This document shows, piece by piece, positions 27,134 through 35,156 of a stretch of 64,000 nt of DNA. The stretch comes from Schaalia radingae. GTDB taxonomy: Bacteria > Actinomycetota > Actinomycetes > Actinomycetales > Actinomycetaceae. The position numbers were made by a program, and so were the translations under genes. The stretch spans positions 1,302,001 through 1,366,000 of the forward strand of contig NZ_LT629792.1 of NCBI RefSeq assembly GCF_900106055.1, in the 5' to 3' direction. Every line of letters begins with the position of its first letter. Position 1 is the stretch's first letter. Below the pieces are notes generated by a model, which saw only the letters and a program-made list of their open reading frames with translations, was not told where the DNA came from and made no database searches.

Positions 27134-27163
27134 GATCTGAACCATATGGTTCCCTATCAGATC
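27134..27163. promoter_or_regulatory. Nested inverted repeat upstream of pafB
   Basis: GATCTG (27134-27139) and CAGATC (27158-27163) flank a perfect 14-bp palindrome, GAACCATATGGTTC (27139-27152). A CCCCGCGGGG palindrome lies a few bases before, near 27118-27127. The region is downstream of hisG and upstream of pafB, so it could be a regulator site for pafBC or a structure at the end of the hisG transcript. No T-run follows. Confidence 0.4.
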
Positions 27164-27229
27164 GGCGGGCTGCCCGGGCACACCAATATGGGCACCCTCG
27201 GGCCCCTGCCGTGGCCGGATCGACGCTGT

Positions 27230-28075
27230 TCAGATACGTGAAGCAGCCAGTTTGGTCACGATGATGGCGCGCGCGCCCTCCGCGTAGAGACGGTCCATCA
27301 CCGAGTTGATGTTCTCTGCCTTTACCATGACGCGCACGGCGAGCCACTCGGTATTCATCAGGGGCGAAATGGTTGGGGAATTCAGGCCCGGCGTAATCGC
27401 AATCGCGGCGTTCAGGTCGCGCTCACGCACGTTGTAGTCGACCAAGACATACGAGCGTGCAACCAGGACGCCTTCCAGGCGTCGGTCGAGCGTCGCAAGC
27501 GCTGCGTTATCCCGCATGTCCTCACGGGCAATCAGCAGGGCCTCCGATTGCATCAGAGGGTCACCGAACACTTCCAGGCCGGCTGCGCGAAGCGTACCAC
27601 CTGTTTCGACGACATCCGCGATCAGGTCGGCAACGCCCAGACGAACTGAGGATTCCACTGCACCGTCAAGGTGGACAACTTCGGCATCGATACCGGCCTC
27701 ATTCAAGTAATCTCGCACGAGTTTGTCATAAGAGGTCGCAATGCGGCGCCCTTGTATGTCCTCCAGTGACGTGAACTCACCGGCTGGTCCCGCGAAGCGG
27801 AAGGTTGAACGGGCAAATCCGAGCGCCCGATGCTCCACCGCGCCCGAAGGCGAATCGCGCAGCAAGTCACGCCCGGTGATACCGACGTGAATCGTGCCAT
27901 GACCAACGTGGACCGCAATATCGCGCGGACGCAAGAAGAAAAACTCGACATCGTTCGCGTGGTCGCTGATCACCAGTTCACGGCCGCGGCGGTGCAGCTG
28001 ATAGCCCGCCTCGGTGAGCATCGTGATAGCAGGTTCGGACAGTGAGCCCTTGTTGGGCACGGCAATTCGTAGCAT
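27230..28075 (-). CDS. hisG: ATP phosphoribosyltransferase (long form)
   Basis: 281 residues, the long HisG that binds histidine through a C-terminal regulatory domain. First step of histidine synthesis: PRPP plus ATP gives phosphoribosyl-ATP. It begins [20 protein letters not shown], with [28 protein letters not shown] and the PRPP-binding [16 protein letters not shown]. The regulatory C-terminal domain follows (from about 205). Start with AAGGACT upstream. Next to hisE on the same strand. Confidence 0.95.
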   Translation of the reverse strand: MLRIAVPNKGSLSEPAITMLTEAGYQLHRRGRELVISDHANDVEFFFLRPRDIAVHVGHGTIHVGITGRDLLRDSPSGAVEHRALGFARSTFRFAGPAGEFTSLEDIQGRRIATSYDKLVRDYLNEAGIDAEVVHLDGAVESSVRLGVADLIADVVETGGTLRAAGLEVFGDPLMQSEALLIAREDMRDNAALATLDRRLEGVLVARSYVLVDYNVRERDLNAAIAITPGLNSPTISPLMNTEWLAVRVMVKAENINSVMDRLYAEGARAIIVTKLAASRI

Positions 28076-28107
28076 GGTGAGTCCTTCGCAGGTGCGGTGC
28101 TGTGAGC

Positions 28108-28371
28108 TTACAGGTGCTTGTAGACGTCTTCGAGCGTCAAGCCCTTCTTGATCATCATGACCTGAGCATGATAGAGCAGCTGAGAGATTTCGAGCGCCAG
28201 GTCGTCGTCGGTTTCATATTCGGCTGCCATCCACACTTCAGCCGCTTCCTCGACGACCTTTTTGCCGATGGCGTGGACGCCGCGGTCAAGTTCAGCGACC
28301 GTTCCAGATCCCTCAGGACGTGTCTGGGCCTTCTCGGTCAGTTCTGCAAACAGTTCATCAAATGTAGTCAC
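28108..28371 (-). CDS. hisE: Phosphoribosyl-ATP pyrophosphohydrolase
   Basis: 87 residues. Second step of histidine synthesis: hydrolysis of phosphoribosyl-ATP to phosphoribosyl-AMP. The family motif [28 protein letters not shown], and [17 protein letters not shown], are seen. It starts at a GTG at 28371. Stands alone as HisE (no HisI fusion), as normal in actinobacteria. Lies 32 bases before hisG. Confidence 0.94.
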   Translation of the reverse strand: MTTFDELFAELTEKAQTRPEGSGTVAELDRGVHAIGKKVVEEAAEVWMAAEYETDDDLALEISQLLYHAQVMMIKKGLTLEDVYKHL

Positions 28372-28392
28372 ACGATCACATTACTCGAGCAA

Positions 28393-29436
28393 TCAGCGGC
28401 TTGCGAACTCGTTCGTCACCGCGGCGTCAACATCGGGAGCCTGCGTGAGCACACCTGCAGTGTCATACAGGAATTGTCCCATCTTGTTCCATCTGTCGAG
28501 ATCCTGCTTGCCGCTGGCGGCTCCGTTCCCTGTCGTCATCAGCTTGATCGTGGCTTCGAGTACTGCTCGGGCACCCTCGAACGATGCCGGATCGTTCAGC
28601 GTGTCATCGTATTTCTTCGTCACCTCCAAAGCGTGCTGAGGATTATCGGCCGCTCGCTCAATCCCCTGCGTCGTACCGTCCACGATGGCACGCGCCGCAT
28701 CAGGATGTGCGTCAACCCATTCGCGGGTGCTCACCAGCGTGGCGGACACCAACGGTAAAGCGTCTTGGTCGACGTCAAGGGCGCGCACCTTCATACCATC
28801 GAGCCCGAAACGGACCATCTCGTTGTTCGTGAAGACGACGACTGCGTCGACCTGGCCAGCCGCCAGGGCAGCCTGCTGCGTGAAGCCGATCGACACGACG
28901 TTGACATCCTGCGTGCTCAACCCAGCGTTGTTCAGGATTGCGAGCAGGCCCAGCCAGTTGGAACCGAATTCGCCGGGGATACCGATACTGTGTCCGCGCA
29001 GGTCGTCAATGGAGTCAATGTCGGATTCTTCTGGGACGGCGACAACCACCGGGTAGGTGTGGTAGTAGGAGCCAATGGCAACCACATCCATTCCCTGATC
29101 ACGAGCCTGCAGTACCTCATCACCCGAGGCAAGCACGACATCTTCTTCACCGGCTGTCAGAGCGGTGAACAGTCCTTCATCGGCGCCGTGATGGCGCAGC
29201 GTGACGTTCGCTCCCGCATTCGCGTATACCGCGTCTTCCTCGGCAATGTATGTGGGCGCGAACTGAACGTTGGGAATGTAAGTCAGCCCGAGCGTGACGT
29301 CAGTGGGCTCCTGCAAGTCAACTTCGCTTTGGGCATTAGCGGCCGGCGAGGGCGACTCGGAGGAGCTGCAGCCACATAAGGTCAGAGCGCTCGCCGCTAC
29401 CACTAGTGTTGTCAAAGCGCGTATGCCACGTGCCAT
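28393..29436 (-). CDS. ribY: ABC transporter substrate-binding lipoprotein, NMT1/THI5 type, predicted riboflavin binder (RibY-like)
   Basis: 347 residues. The signal peptide ends in a lipobox-like LCGC (MARGIRALTTLVVAASALTLCGC) and is followed by a low-complexity Ser/Ala linker. The mature part is an NMT1/THI5-type domain: LGLTYIPNVQFAPTYIAEE, DVVLASGDEVLQA, and DSIDDLRGHSIGIPGEFGSN. This family includes thiamine-precursor (ThiY) and riboflavin (RibY) binders. The upstream FMN riboswitch argues for riboflavin. The start at ATG 29436 has AGAAGGA upstream; earlier starts overlap the permease. Confidence 0.8.
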   Translation of the reverse strand: MARGIRALTTLVVAASALTLCGCSSSESPSPAANAQSEVDLQEPTDVTLGLTYIPNVQFAPTYIAEEDAVYANAGANVTLRHHGADEGLFTALTAGEEDVVLASGDEVLQARDQGMDVVAIGSYYHTYPVVVAVPEESDIDSIDDLRGHSIGIPGEFGSNWLGLLAILNNAGLSTQDVNVVSIGFTQQAALAAGQVDAVVVFTNNEMVRFGLDGMKVRALDVDQDALPLVSATLVSTREWVDAHPDAARAIVDGTTQGIERAADNPQHALEVTKKYDDTLNDPASFEGARAVLEATIKLMTTGNGAASGKQDLDRWNKMGQFLYDTAGVLTQAPDVDAAVTNEFASR

Positions 29437-29458
29437 CAGTAATCCTTCTTTCATCTTG

Positions 29459-30244
29459 TCAACTGCGGTTATACCGCTTTTCAATCCGGTAGATAACGAT
29501 GTAAATGCTCATTGCCAACACGCAGAGCACAACGATGGAGACGAACATTCCGGGCGTGTCCATGTTTTGGCGTTGCTGGACAAGAATGCCGCCCATACCG
29601 TTGCCCCCCATGACCATCTCCCCCACCACGGCACCGGTCACCGACAGGGTGAAACCGTTGCGCAGACCGGCCAGGATTGATGGTGCCGCCATTGGCGCTT
29701 CAATTTGGCGCAGCATTATCCACCCTGACGCGCCGTCCAGTGAAGCAGCTTCCAGTACGTCCTGGTCAAGGTGACGCAGTCCGACAACGGTGGACACGAG
29801 AATCGGGAAAAAGACCATGATCGCGCACAGGGCAATCACTGGGGCCAAGCCAAAGCCGACCCACAGGACCAGCAGGGGTGCCAGTGCGATCGCCGGGATC
29901 GCCTGGGTTGCACCCAGGAACGGCTCGACTGCTGCGCGGAACCAATTCACTTTGTAGATCGCGTACGCCAGTGGCAACGCCACAAGGGCACCCGTCGCAC
30001 AGCCGAGCACTGCTTCGCCTGCGGTGATCAGCACTCGTTGCCACATCCAGGGCTGTGTGAGCAATACCTGTGCTCGCTGAAGGACTTGTGCGGGGCTGGG
30101 CAGTCGCCACGGTTCGAGTGAAAAAACAGTGGTGGCCAACGCCCATACGGTCATGATCAACAGGAGGAAAATGAGGGGTGCGCACACGTTCATCACGCTG
30201 CTGATTCCTCGAGCGCCGCGTCGCTGGCTCTGGCTGGTTGCCAC
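29459..30244 (-). CDS. ribX: ABC transporter permease, predicted riboflavin uptake (RibX-like)
   Basis: About 261 residues with six membrane helices and the permease EAA-loop at about residues 155-185 (VVGLRHLDQDVLEAASLDGASGW). It belongs to the BPD_transp_1 type that partners NMT1/THI5 binders. The GTG at 30244 was chosen because GGAGG lies 10 bases upstream; the longer frame starts at 30283. Transcribed after the FMN riboswitch and before the binding-protein gene, 22 bases apart. No ATPase gene is adjacent, so a shared ATPase encoded elsewhere must be used. Confidence 0.8.
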   Translation of the reverse strand: MATSQSQRRGARGISSVMNVCAPLIFLLLIMTVWALATTVFSLEPWRLPSPAQVLQRAQVLLTQPWMWQRVLITAGEAVLGCATGALVALPLAYAIYKVNWFRAAVEPFLGATQAIPAIALAPLLVLWVGFGLAPVIALCAIMVFFPILVSTVVGLRHLDQDVLEAASLDGASGWIMLRQIEAPMAAPSILAGLRNGFTLSVTGAVVGEMVMGGNGMGGILVQQRQNMDTPGMFVSIVVLCVLAMSIYIVIYRIEKRYNRS

Positions 30245-30292
30245 CTGTTCGTGTCCTCCGCGCACCGGGGGCTCACGCAGCACAAATGACGA

Positions 30293-30308
30293 GCGCGTCC
30301 GAACGCGC
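30293..30308 (-). promoter_or_regulatory. Hairpin between the FMN riboswitch and the permease start (expression platform candidate)
   Basis: On the minus strand GCGCGT, a four-base loop TCGG and ACGCGC form a perfect 6-bp stem, followed by a short T-containing tract. It sits between the aptamer and the ribosome site and may be a terminator or part of a structure that masks the ribosome site. Confidence 0.4.
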
Positions 30309-30322
30309 GGTCACGCTTCCTG

Positions 30323-30441
30323 TGCTCCTCCCATCCGGACTTTCACCGTCGGTACCGGAGTTTCACCGGTTCAGCCACGCGTATGAACGCGCGGGTCGCG
30401 GACTCTCACCGCCGGTTCGGACTTACACCGACCCCGGAGCA
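30323..30441 (-). promoter_or_regulatory. FMN riboswitch (RFN element)
   Basis: The minus strand shows the conserved RFN elements in order: GGGTCGGTG, AAGTCCGAACCGGCGGTGA, AGTCCGCGACCC, a variable arm (CGCGCGTT...ACGCGTGGCTG), GAACCGGTGAAACTCCGGT, CCGACGGTGAAAGTCC and GGATGGGAGGAG. The closing stem is TGCTCC paired with GGAGCA. These are the defining sequences of the FMN aptamer. It controls the transporter genes that follow, so the transported substrate is most likely riboflavin or a flavin precursor. Confidence 0.95.
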
Positions 30442-30448
30442 TGTGGCA

Positions 30449-30454
30449 ATTATG
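30449..30454 (-). promoter_or_regulatory. Candidate -10 element for the riboswitch transcript
   Basis: On the minus strand CATAAT (5 of 6 matches) lies just upstream of the aptamer and within the 51 bases after rpe. A weak TTTCCT could be the -35. Read-through from rpe is also possible. Confidence 0.35.
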
Positions 30455-30492
30455 GCACGCCAACTGGGAAAAGGAAAACTAGATTCCTCAGC

Positions 30493-31155
30493 TCAGTGAC
30501 AGTGCGAACCGGCAAGTTCGCGCAACGTCGCAATCTCCGTGTATGCATCCTCTGCCTTGAAAATCGCCGACCCGGCAACGAAGTTCGTGGCACCAGCCTG
30601 TGCGCACTGTTCAATCGTCTGGCGTGACACGCCACCGTCAACCTGAATCGACACGGGCAGGTCAGCCGACCTAATCGCATCACGAGTGCGGCGAATCTTG
30701 GGCAGCATTGACTCAAGGAACTTCTGACCACCGAATCCCGGCTCGACCGTCATGATGAGGATCATGTCGAATTCGGACAAGATATCGACGAATGGTGCAA
30801 TGTCAGTTGCCGGGCGCAGCCCCAGGCCCACACGCGCACCCTGGTGTCGGATCTCGCGCGCAAGCCGAATCGGTGCCGCTGCAGCTTCGACATGGAATGT
30901 CACCGACTCACAGCCAGCCTCAGCGTAGGCCGGCGCCCACCGGTCAGGATCCTCGATCATCAGGTGCGCGTCCACCGGCAGGATGCCGGTCTTCACGCAG
31001 GCTTCTACAACCGGAAGGCCCCACGTCAGGTTGGGCACAAAGTGATTGTCCATCACGTCAACGTGAGCAATGTCAGCTGAGGAAATCGATTCGAGCTGGC
31101 CATGCAGATCAGCAATATCGCAATTGAGAATCGACGGCGAAATAGTCAGATGCAT
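30493..31155 (-). CDS. rpe: Ribulose-phosphate 3-epimerase
   Basis: 220 residues. TIM-barrel enzyme of the pentose phosphate pathway, converting ribulose 5-phosphate to xylulose 5-phosphate. Seen are [26 protein letters not shown] (metal ligands His and Asp), [12 protein letters not shown], and the C-terminal [29 protein letters not shown]. Lies five bases after rsmB. In other actinobacteria rpe is commonly followed by riboflavin genes. Confidence 0.96.
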   Translation of the reverse strand: MHLTISPSILNCDIADLHGQLESISSADIAHVDVMDNHFVPNLTWGLPVVEACVKTGILPVDAHLMIEDPDRWAPAYAEAGCESVTFHVEAAAAPIRLAREIRHQGARVGLGLRPATDIAPFVDILSEFDMILIMTVEPGFGGQKFLESMLPKIRRTRDAIRSADLPVSIQVDGGVSRQTIEQCAQAGATNFVAGSAIFKAEDAYTEIATLRELAGSHCH

Positions 31156-31159
31156 GCTC

Positions 31160-32605
31160 TCAGGATACCCGTTTCATCAGAGCCATAAACATCGCATCGG
31201 TGTCATCACGATGCGGCCACAACTGCAGGGTCGGTCCGTCAGCGCTCAACGGCTCAGGCGAGATACCCGCAGCAACCGGCACAGCATCGATCAGTTCCAC
31301 GCGTCCCGACTCGCTCAGGCGTCGGACCTGGTCAACAGTTTCCGCACGATGCGGCGAACAGGTGACATACGCAACCACTCCCCCAACGCGAACCAGATCA
31401 ACAGCCCGGTCCAATAAGTCACGTTGAAGCGCAACCAGATCCGCCAGGTCCCCCTCGGACCTGTGCCAGCGTGACTCCGGGCGACGGCGAAGTGACCCCA
31501 GGCCCGTACATGGCGCGTCGACCAGGACGCGATCGAATGAGCCAAGCTGCCACGGTGTTCCCTGCCCGCCGAGCGTGCGCCCATCAGCGGAAATGACCTC
31601 GACGTTGGTCAGGCGGGCGGTTGCGCGCTCAACGAGGCGTGCGCGGTGAGTGTGGACTTCGTTTGCCAACAGGTGTGCCCCTCGCTCGGCTCCCTCAGCC
31701 GCCAGCAGCGCGGCCTTCCCGCCCGGACCAGCGCACAGGTCAAGCCATGCGGTGTCCGACCCTTCGATCGGCGCGGCGGCAGTGACGAGGGCGGCCAGCT
31801 GGGAACCTTCATCCTGCGCACCGGCCAGTCCGCGTCGAACAGAGCCGATGCGTGCCGGGTCGCCCGACTCCAGGACAACAGCAAGCGGCGAACGCGTGCC
31901 GGGAGCTACCCGCGTGTGGCATGCATCAATCGCTTCATCAGCCAGGTCCTCCACGTCAATCAGACCCGGGCGGGCAACTAGAGTCACCAGTGGTGCCTCA
32001 TTATTGGCAGCCAGTGTTTCTTCCAGCTCATCCTTGGAGCAGCCATGAGCTGTCAGGGCGTCGCCCAGTGCCGAAACAATCCAAGTCGGGTGTGAATAAC
32101 GCACAGCCAGGCGTTCGACCGGATTCTCGATTGCGTCAATGTCCGCGTCGATCTGATCAGCGCCGGTGCGGATAATGGAGCGCAAAACAGCATTGACCAT
32201 CTTCGCCGGACCGTCAGTGAGGACTTCGCGAGCAAGGTCAACGGTTGCGGCGACGGCCGCATGGTCCGGCACGCGCATGTTGAGGATCTGGTGGGCTCCC
32301 ATGCGAAGCACCGTGCGCAACGATGGATCGAGCTGGTCGACCGGACGTGTCGAATGGGCGTTGATGATCCAGTCGAGGCGGCCCTGTGCGCGCGTTGTGC
32401 CGTAGACCAGTTCAGCGGTAAATGCCGCATCACGCCCGTCGAAGGATGCGAAGTCCTCTTTCGCAGCGCGCAGAGCTTTAGGTAGTGCAAGGTTCGCGAA
32501 CGCGCCGTCCTGCTCGATCAAATCAAGGACCTCAAACGCGACGAGCCGGGCAGGGTCAACGTTGCGTTTCGCCCGATAACCATCCGCATATCGTCCTGTT
32601 GCCAT
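31160..32605 (-). CDS. rsmB: 16S rRNA m5C967 methyltransferase, RsmB family
   Basis: 481 residues from ATG 32605. An N-terminal NusB-like RNA-binding domain ([24 protein letters not shown]) is followed by a SAM-dependent methyltransferase domain with [14 protein letters not shown], the catalytic [18 protein letters not shown] (Cys) and [10 protein letters not shown] (second Cys). GGAGGAGTGAG before the ATG supports the start. The upstream reading frame to 32755 lies inside fmt. One base separates it from the fmt stop. Confidence 0.95.
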   Translation of the reverse strand: MATGRYADGYRAKRNVDPARLVAFEVLDLIEQDGAFANLALPKALRAAKEDFASFDGRDAAFTAELVYGTTRAQGRLDWIINAHSTRPVDQLDPSLRTVLRMGAHQILNMRVPDHAAVAATVDLAREVLTDGPAKMVNAVLRSIIRTGADQIDADIDAIENPVERLAVRYSHPTWIVSALGDALTAHGCSKDELEETLAANNEAPLVTLVARPGLIDVEDLADEAIDACHTRVAPGTRSPLAVVLESGDPARIGSVRRGLAGAQDEGSQLAALVTAAAPIEGSDTAWLDLCAGPGGKAALLAAEGAERGAHLLANEVHTHRARLVERATARLTNVEVISADGRTLGGQGTPWQLGSFDRVLVDAPCTGLGSLRRRPESRWHRSEGDLADLVALQRDLLDRAVDLVRVGGVVAYVTCSPHRAETVDQVRRLSESGRVELIDAVPVAAGISPEPLSADGPTLQLWPHRDDTDAMFMALMKRVS

Positions 32606-32606
32606 C

Positions 32607-33551
32607 TCACTCCTCCGTTGCCATAACGCCGACACGTTCCTCGCCGCTAAGGCGTGCCCCACGCGCCCAGGCCGCTGCGTCCATCCAGCCTTTACCTGCT
32701 GGTGCGACCTGGCCCAGTCTGACGCACGCGTCAGCGCACCCGACCATGACCTCATGCTTTGTCACCTGCAGCAGACCCGTGCCGGGTGTGGGCTGATCGA
32801 TCGGTTCAGCTCCTGCAATCTTGAGGCGCTTCCCGTCAGACAGAACAGTCCATGCGCCTGGGTTCGGAGTGAAGGCGCGGATGTGACGCGACACCTCTGC
32901 CGCGCTCTGGGTGAAATCAATGAATCCCTGGGCGGGGGTGAGCATGTGAGCATAGGTGACACCATCTGTATCCTGCACGTGTGCTGATGCGCGTCCGTCA
33001 GCCAGTGCATCCACCGTGGCCACCATCTGGTCGGCTCCGAGACGTCCCATTCGTTCCAGCAGTTCCCCGGCAGTTTCAGACGGGTCGATCGTGACCGGCA
33101 GGCGCGAAAAAACCGGCCCGGTGTCCAGGCCGTCTTCCAGCTGGAAGATACTCGACGCCGTTCGTGCATCACCCGACCAAATCGCATACTGGACCGGGGC
33201 AGCTCCGCGCCAGCGCGGCAAATCCGAGAAGTGCAGGTTAACCCACCCCAACCGCGGCATTGTTAAGACAGCAGGCGGAATGATCGCGCCGAATGCAACA
33301 ACGACGCCAAGGTCGGCGTCATAAGCATCAATGTCGCGCTGAAGCGACGGATCGGTAAAACGTGACGACTCGATCAGCTCGAGGCCATGGTCAACCGCGT
33401 ATTGCGCGACAGGTGATGGGAAGGTTTTCTTGCCTCTGCCTCGTCGAGCCGGCGGACGAGTGATGACCGCGACCACGTCATGTTTCGAATCGTTCAACGC
33501 CGACAGGGTGGGCACAGCGACGTCAGGAGTTCCAGCAAAAATAATGCGCAC
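32607..33551 (-). CDS. fmt: Methionyl-tRNA formyltransferase
   Basis: 314 residues. Formylates initiator methionyl-tRNA. The formyl-transferase core MRIIFAGTPDVAVPTL, the catalytic HFSDLPRWRGAAPVQYAI, the GLDTGPVF and TPNPGAWT blocks are seen. The GTG at 33551 has no ribosome site; TAGAAT (minus strand, 33563-33558) ends six bases upstream, which would give a leaderless start. Forms an operon with rsmB and rpe. Confidence 0.95.
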   Translation of the reverse strand: MRIIFAGTPDVAVPTLSALNDSKHDVVAVITRPPARRGRGKKTFPSPVAQYAVDHGLELIESSRFTDPSLQRDIDAYDADLGVVVAFGAIIPPAVLTMPRLGWVNLHFSDLPRWRGAAPVQYAIWSGDARTASSIFQLEDGLDTGPVFSRLPVTIDPSETAGELLERMGRLGADQMVATVDALADGRASAHVQDTDGVTYAHMLTPAQGFIDFTQSAAEVSRHIRAFTPNPGAWTVLSDGKRLKIAGAEPIDQPTPGTGLLQVTKHEVMVGCADACVRLGQVAPAGKGWMDAAAWARGARLSGEERVGVMATEE

Positions 33552-33560
33552 AGCTATATT

Positions 33561-35156
33561 CTAGTGGGTTCGCGAGGCGGCAGCATTCAGGTGCTTCACG
33601 ATGTCAGCCTGACGTTCGCATTCAGCTACGAGGGGCCCGCTGACACTCTGTTCGATGACTTCGCTGATCGACCGAGTCAAGCGTGAGTGTGCCCGGCGCC
33701 GAGCACGGGCTGCTCCTATGCGCACGCCTATCCACGACAGCAGAGCCACGATTACCGTCAGGGCCAGCCCTCCAAGAACGCACCAGGTGGGAATGGGCAG
33801 TCCGCGCCACATCGGCACGTCCCACTGGATCATGAGGAACTGGTCGGCCCCACGCACCGCCAGGATCCACAGCACTCCGGCCAGTGCCATCAGCCATCCG
33901 ATGCCTTGGAGGATCGCGCTCGCACGCCACCAGGTACGTCGTTCTTGCAGGCCAAAATCGGTTCCGGCAACAGCCTGGTCGAGCGGTGTGGTGACGCTTT
34001 CGGCACGTTCGCGGGCTAGTTCACGTACGCGGCGCTGCCACACCTGCGGTCTGCCGTGCGCAATCTGCCCGGCAATGGTTCGCACGCCAGAATTCAATTT
34101 GGCACGGGCGACGGGTGTTGCTTCGGGCACAGATGACACTGATGATTCCGAGCTTTCCAGATGGAGGCGTGCCAGCGGGTCGGATTTGAATCGGGCAAGC
34201 AGACGGAACGGAAGCCAGCCGCACACTTTCTGAGCACGGTGACGATACCCCGCATCAACAGCTGACGTCACGTGTCCCACACCTGCAGCGCCCGCTGCAA
34301 CATTAACCAACTGTAAGGTCAGGTTCTTCGGCACCTTCGGCAGTTCAGCAGTTTCAATCTCCAGGTCCCGGCGCGCCACATCAACGGCTTCATCCAGGAC
34401 GGCGCCAACACGTTCAGCCTGCTGACGCACAATACGTGCGCGCTCAGAGATCATCGAGCGAACCGCATCAATGCCCTCCCCTGTCACCGACGAGGCACCC
34501 ACCAGCTTCATGCCGGCTGCCTGATCAGCTTCCAGGAGACGACGAATGTCCGCTTCGATCTGGCTACGATCAGTCGGCGACAGCTGGTCGACGTGCGTGA
34601 GCACCATACACGCCGGCGCACCGTAGGCAGCGAAACGCGCAATCCACTGCGAATGGATAACGTGGTCGGCATACTTTTGCGGATCAACGACCCATACGAT
34701 CAGGTCAACGCGGGACGCAAGACGCTCGGTGAGCGCCACATTGTCCTGCTGAATAGAGTCGATATCAGGCAGATCAACCAGGGCCACACTTTCCGGAAGG
34801 CCGGCGCCCGACGGGATCATGACCTGCTCGCGCACGCCCATCCATTCGACCAGTTCAGGTGCACGCGTGCCCGCGCCGATAGCGGCCAGAGCCTGTGTGG
34901 TGGTGGGGCGGCGTACGCCAACCTGCGCGATGTCGTGCCCCAGGATCGCGTTAAAAAGCGACGACTTGCCTGACCCGGTTGCTCCCACGAACGCAACCAC
35001 GGTCGTGTCAGGATCGAGCCCTGTGCGTTCGTGTGCGCGCAGCAAGCAATCCGCGACGCGGTCCACGCATTCATTGGATACATCCGGTCCGGCAAGCTCC
35101 ATAGCGGAGGCAATATGATCCACGCGTTCGGCAGGGTTGGAGAGACCACGGGTCAT
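33561..35156 (-). CDS. Dynamin-like GTPase with C-terminal membrane helices (second of a pair)
   Basis: 531 residues. N-terminal G domain: P-loop FVGATGSGKSSLFNAI, G3 region LVDLPDIDSIQQDN, and G4-like LTHVDQLS. The middle is helical, and the C-terminus has two membrane helices (ILQGIGWLMALAGVLWILAV and PTWCVLGGLALTVIVALLSWIGV). It starts at ATG 35156, overlapping the stop of the upstream GTPase by one base (TAATG). The pair resembles the DynA/DynB type of actinobacterial dynamin-like proteins that act in membrane remodelling or septation, but identity was not confirmed. The YfjP family is another possible name. Confidence 0.7.
   Translation of the reverse strand: MTRGLSNPAERVDHIASAMELAGPDVSNECVDRVADCLLRAHERTGLDPDTTVVAFVGATGSGKSSLFNAILGHDIAQVGVRRPTTTQALAAIGAGTRAPELVEWMGVREQVMIPSGAGLPESVALVDLPDIDSIQQDNVALTERLASRVDLIVWVVDPQKYADHVIHSQWIARFAAYGAPACMVLTHVDQLSPTDRSQIEADIRRLLEADQAAGMKLVGASSVTGEGIDAVRSMISERARIVRQQAERVGAVLDEAVDVARRDLEIETAELPKVPKNLTLQLVNVAAGAAGVGHVTSAVDAGYRHRAQKVCGWLPFRLLARFKSDPLARLHLESSESSVSSVPEATPVARAKLNSGVRTIAGQIAHGRPQVWQRRVRELARERAESVTTPLDQAVAGTDFGLQERRTWWRASAILQGIGWLMALAGVLWILAVRGADQFLMIQWDVPMWRGLPIPTWCVLGGLALTVIVALLSWIGVRIGAARARRRAHSRLTRSISEVIEQSVSGPLVAECERQADIVKHLNAAASRTH

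Noticed and set aside
27018..27347. A 109-residue minus-strand open frame between pafB and hisG
   Set aside because: It overlaps the end of hisG in another frame, has Arg/His-rich composition and no ribosome site.
30323..30441. TPP riboswitch, because the binding protein resembles thiamine-precursor binders
   Set aside because: The conserved sequences are those of the FMN (RFN) aptamer; the TPP core (CTGAGA, ACCTGATC-like) is absent.
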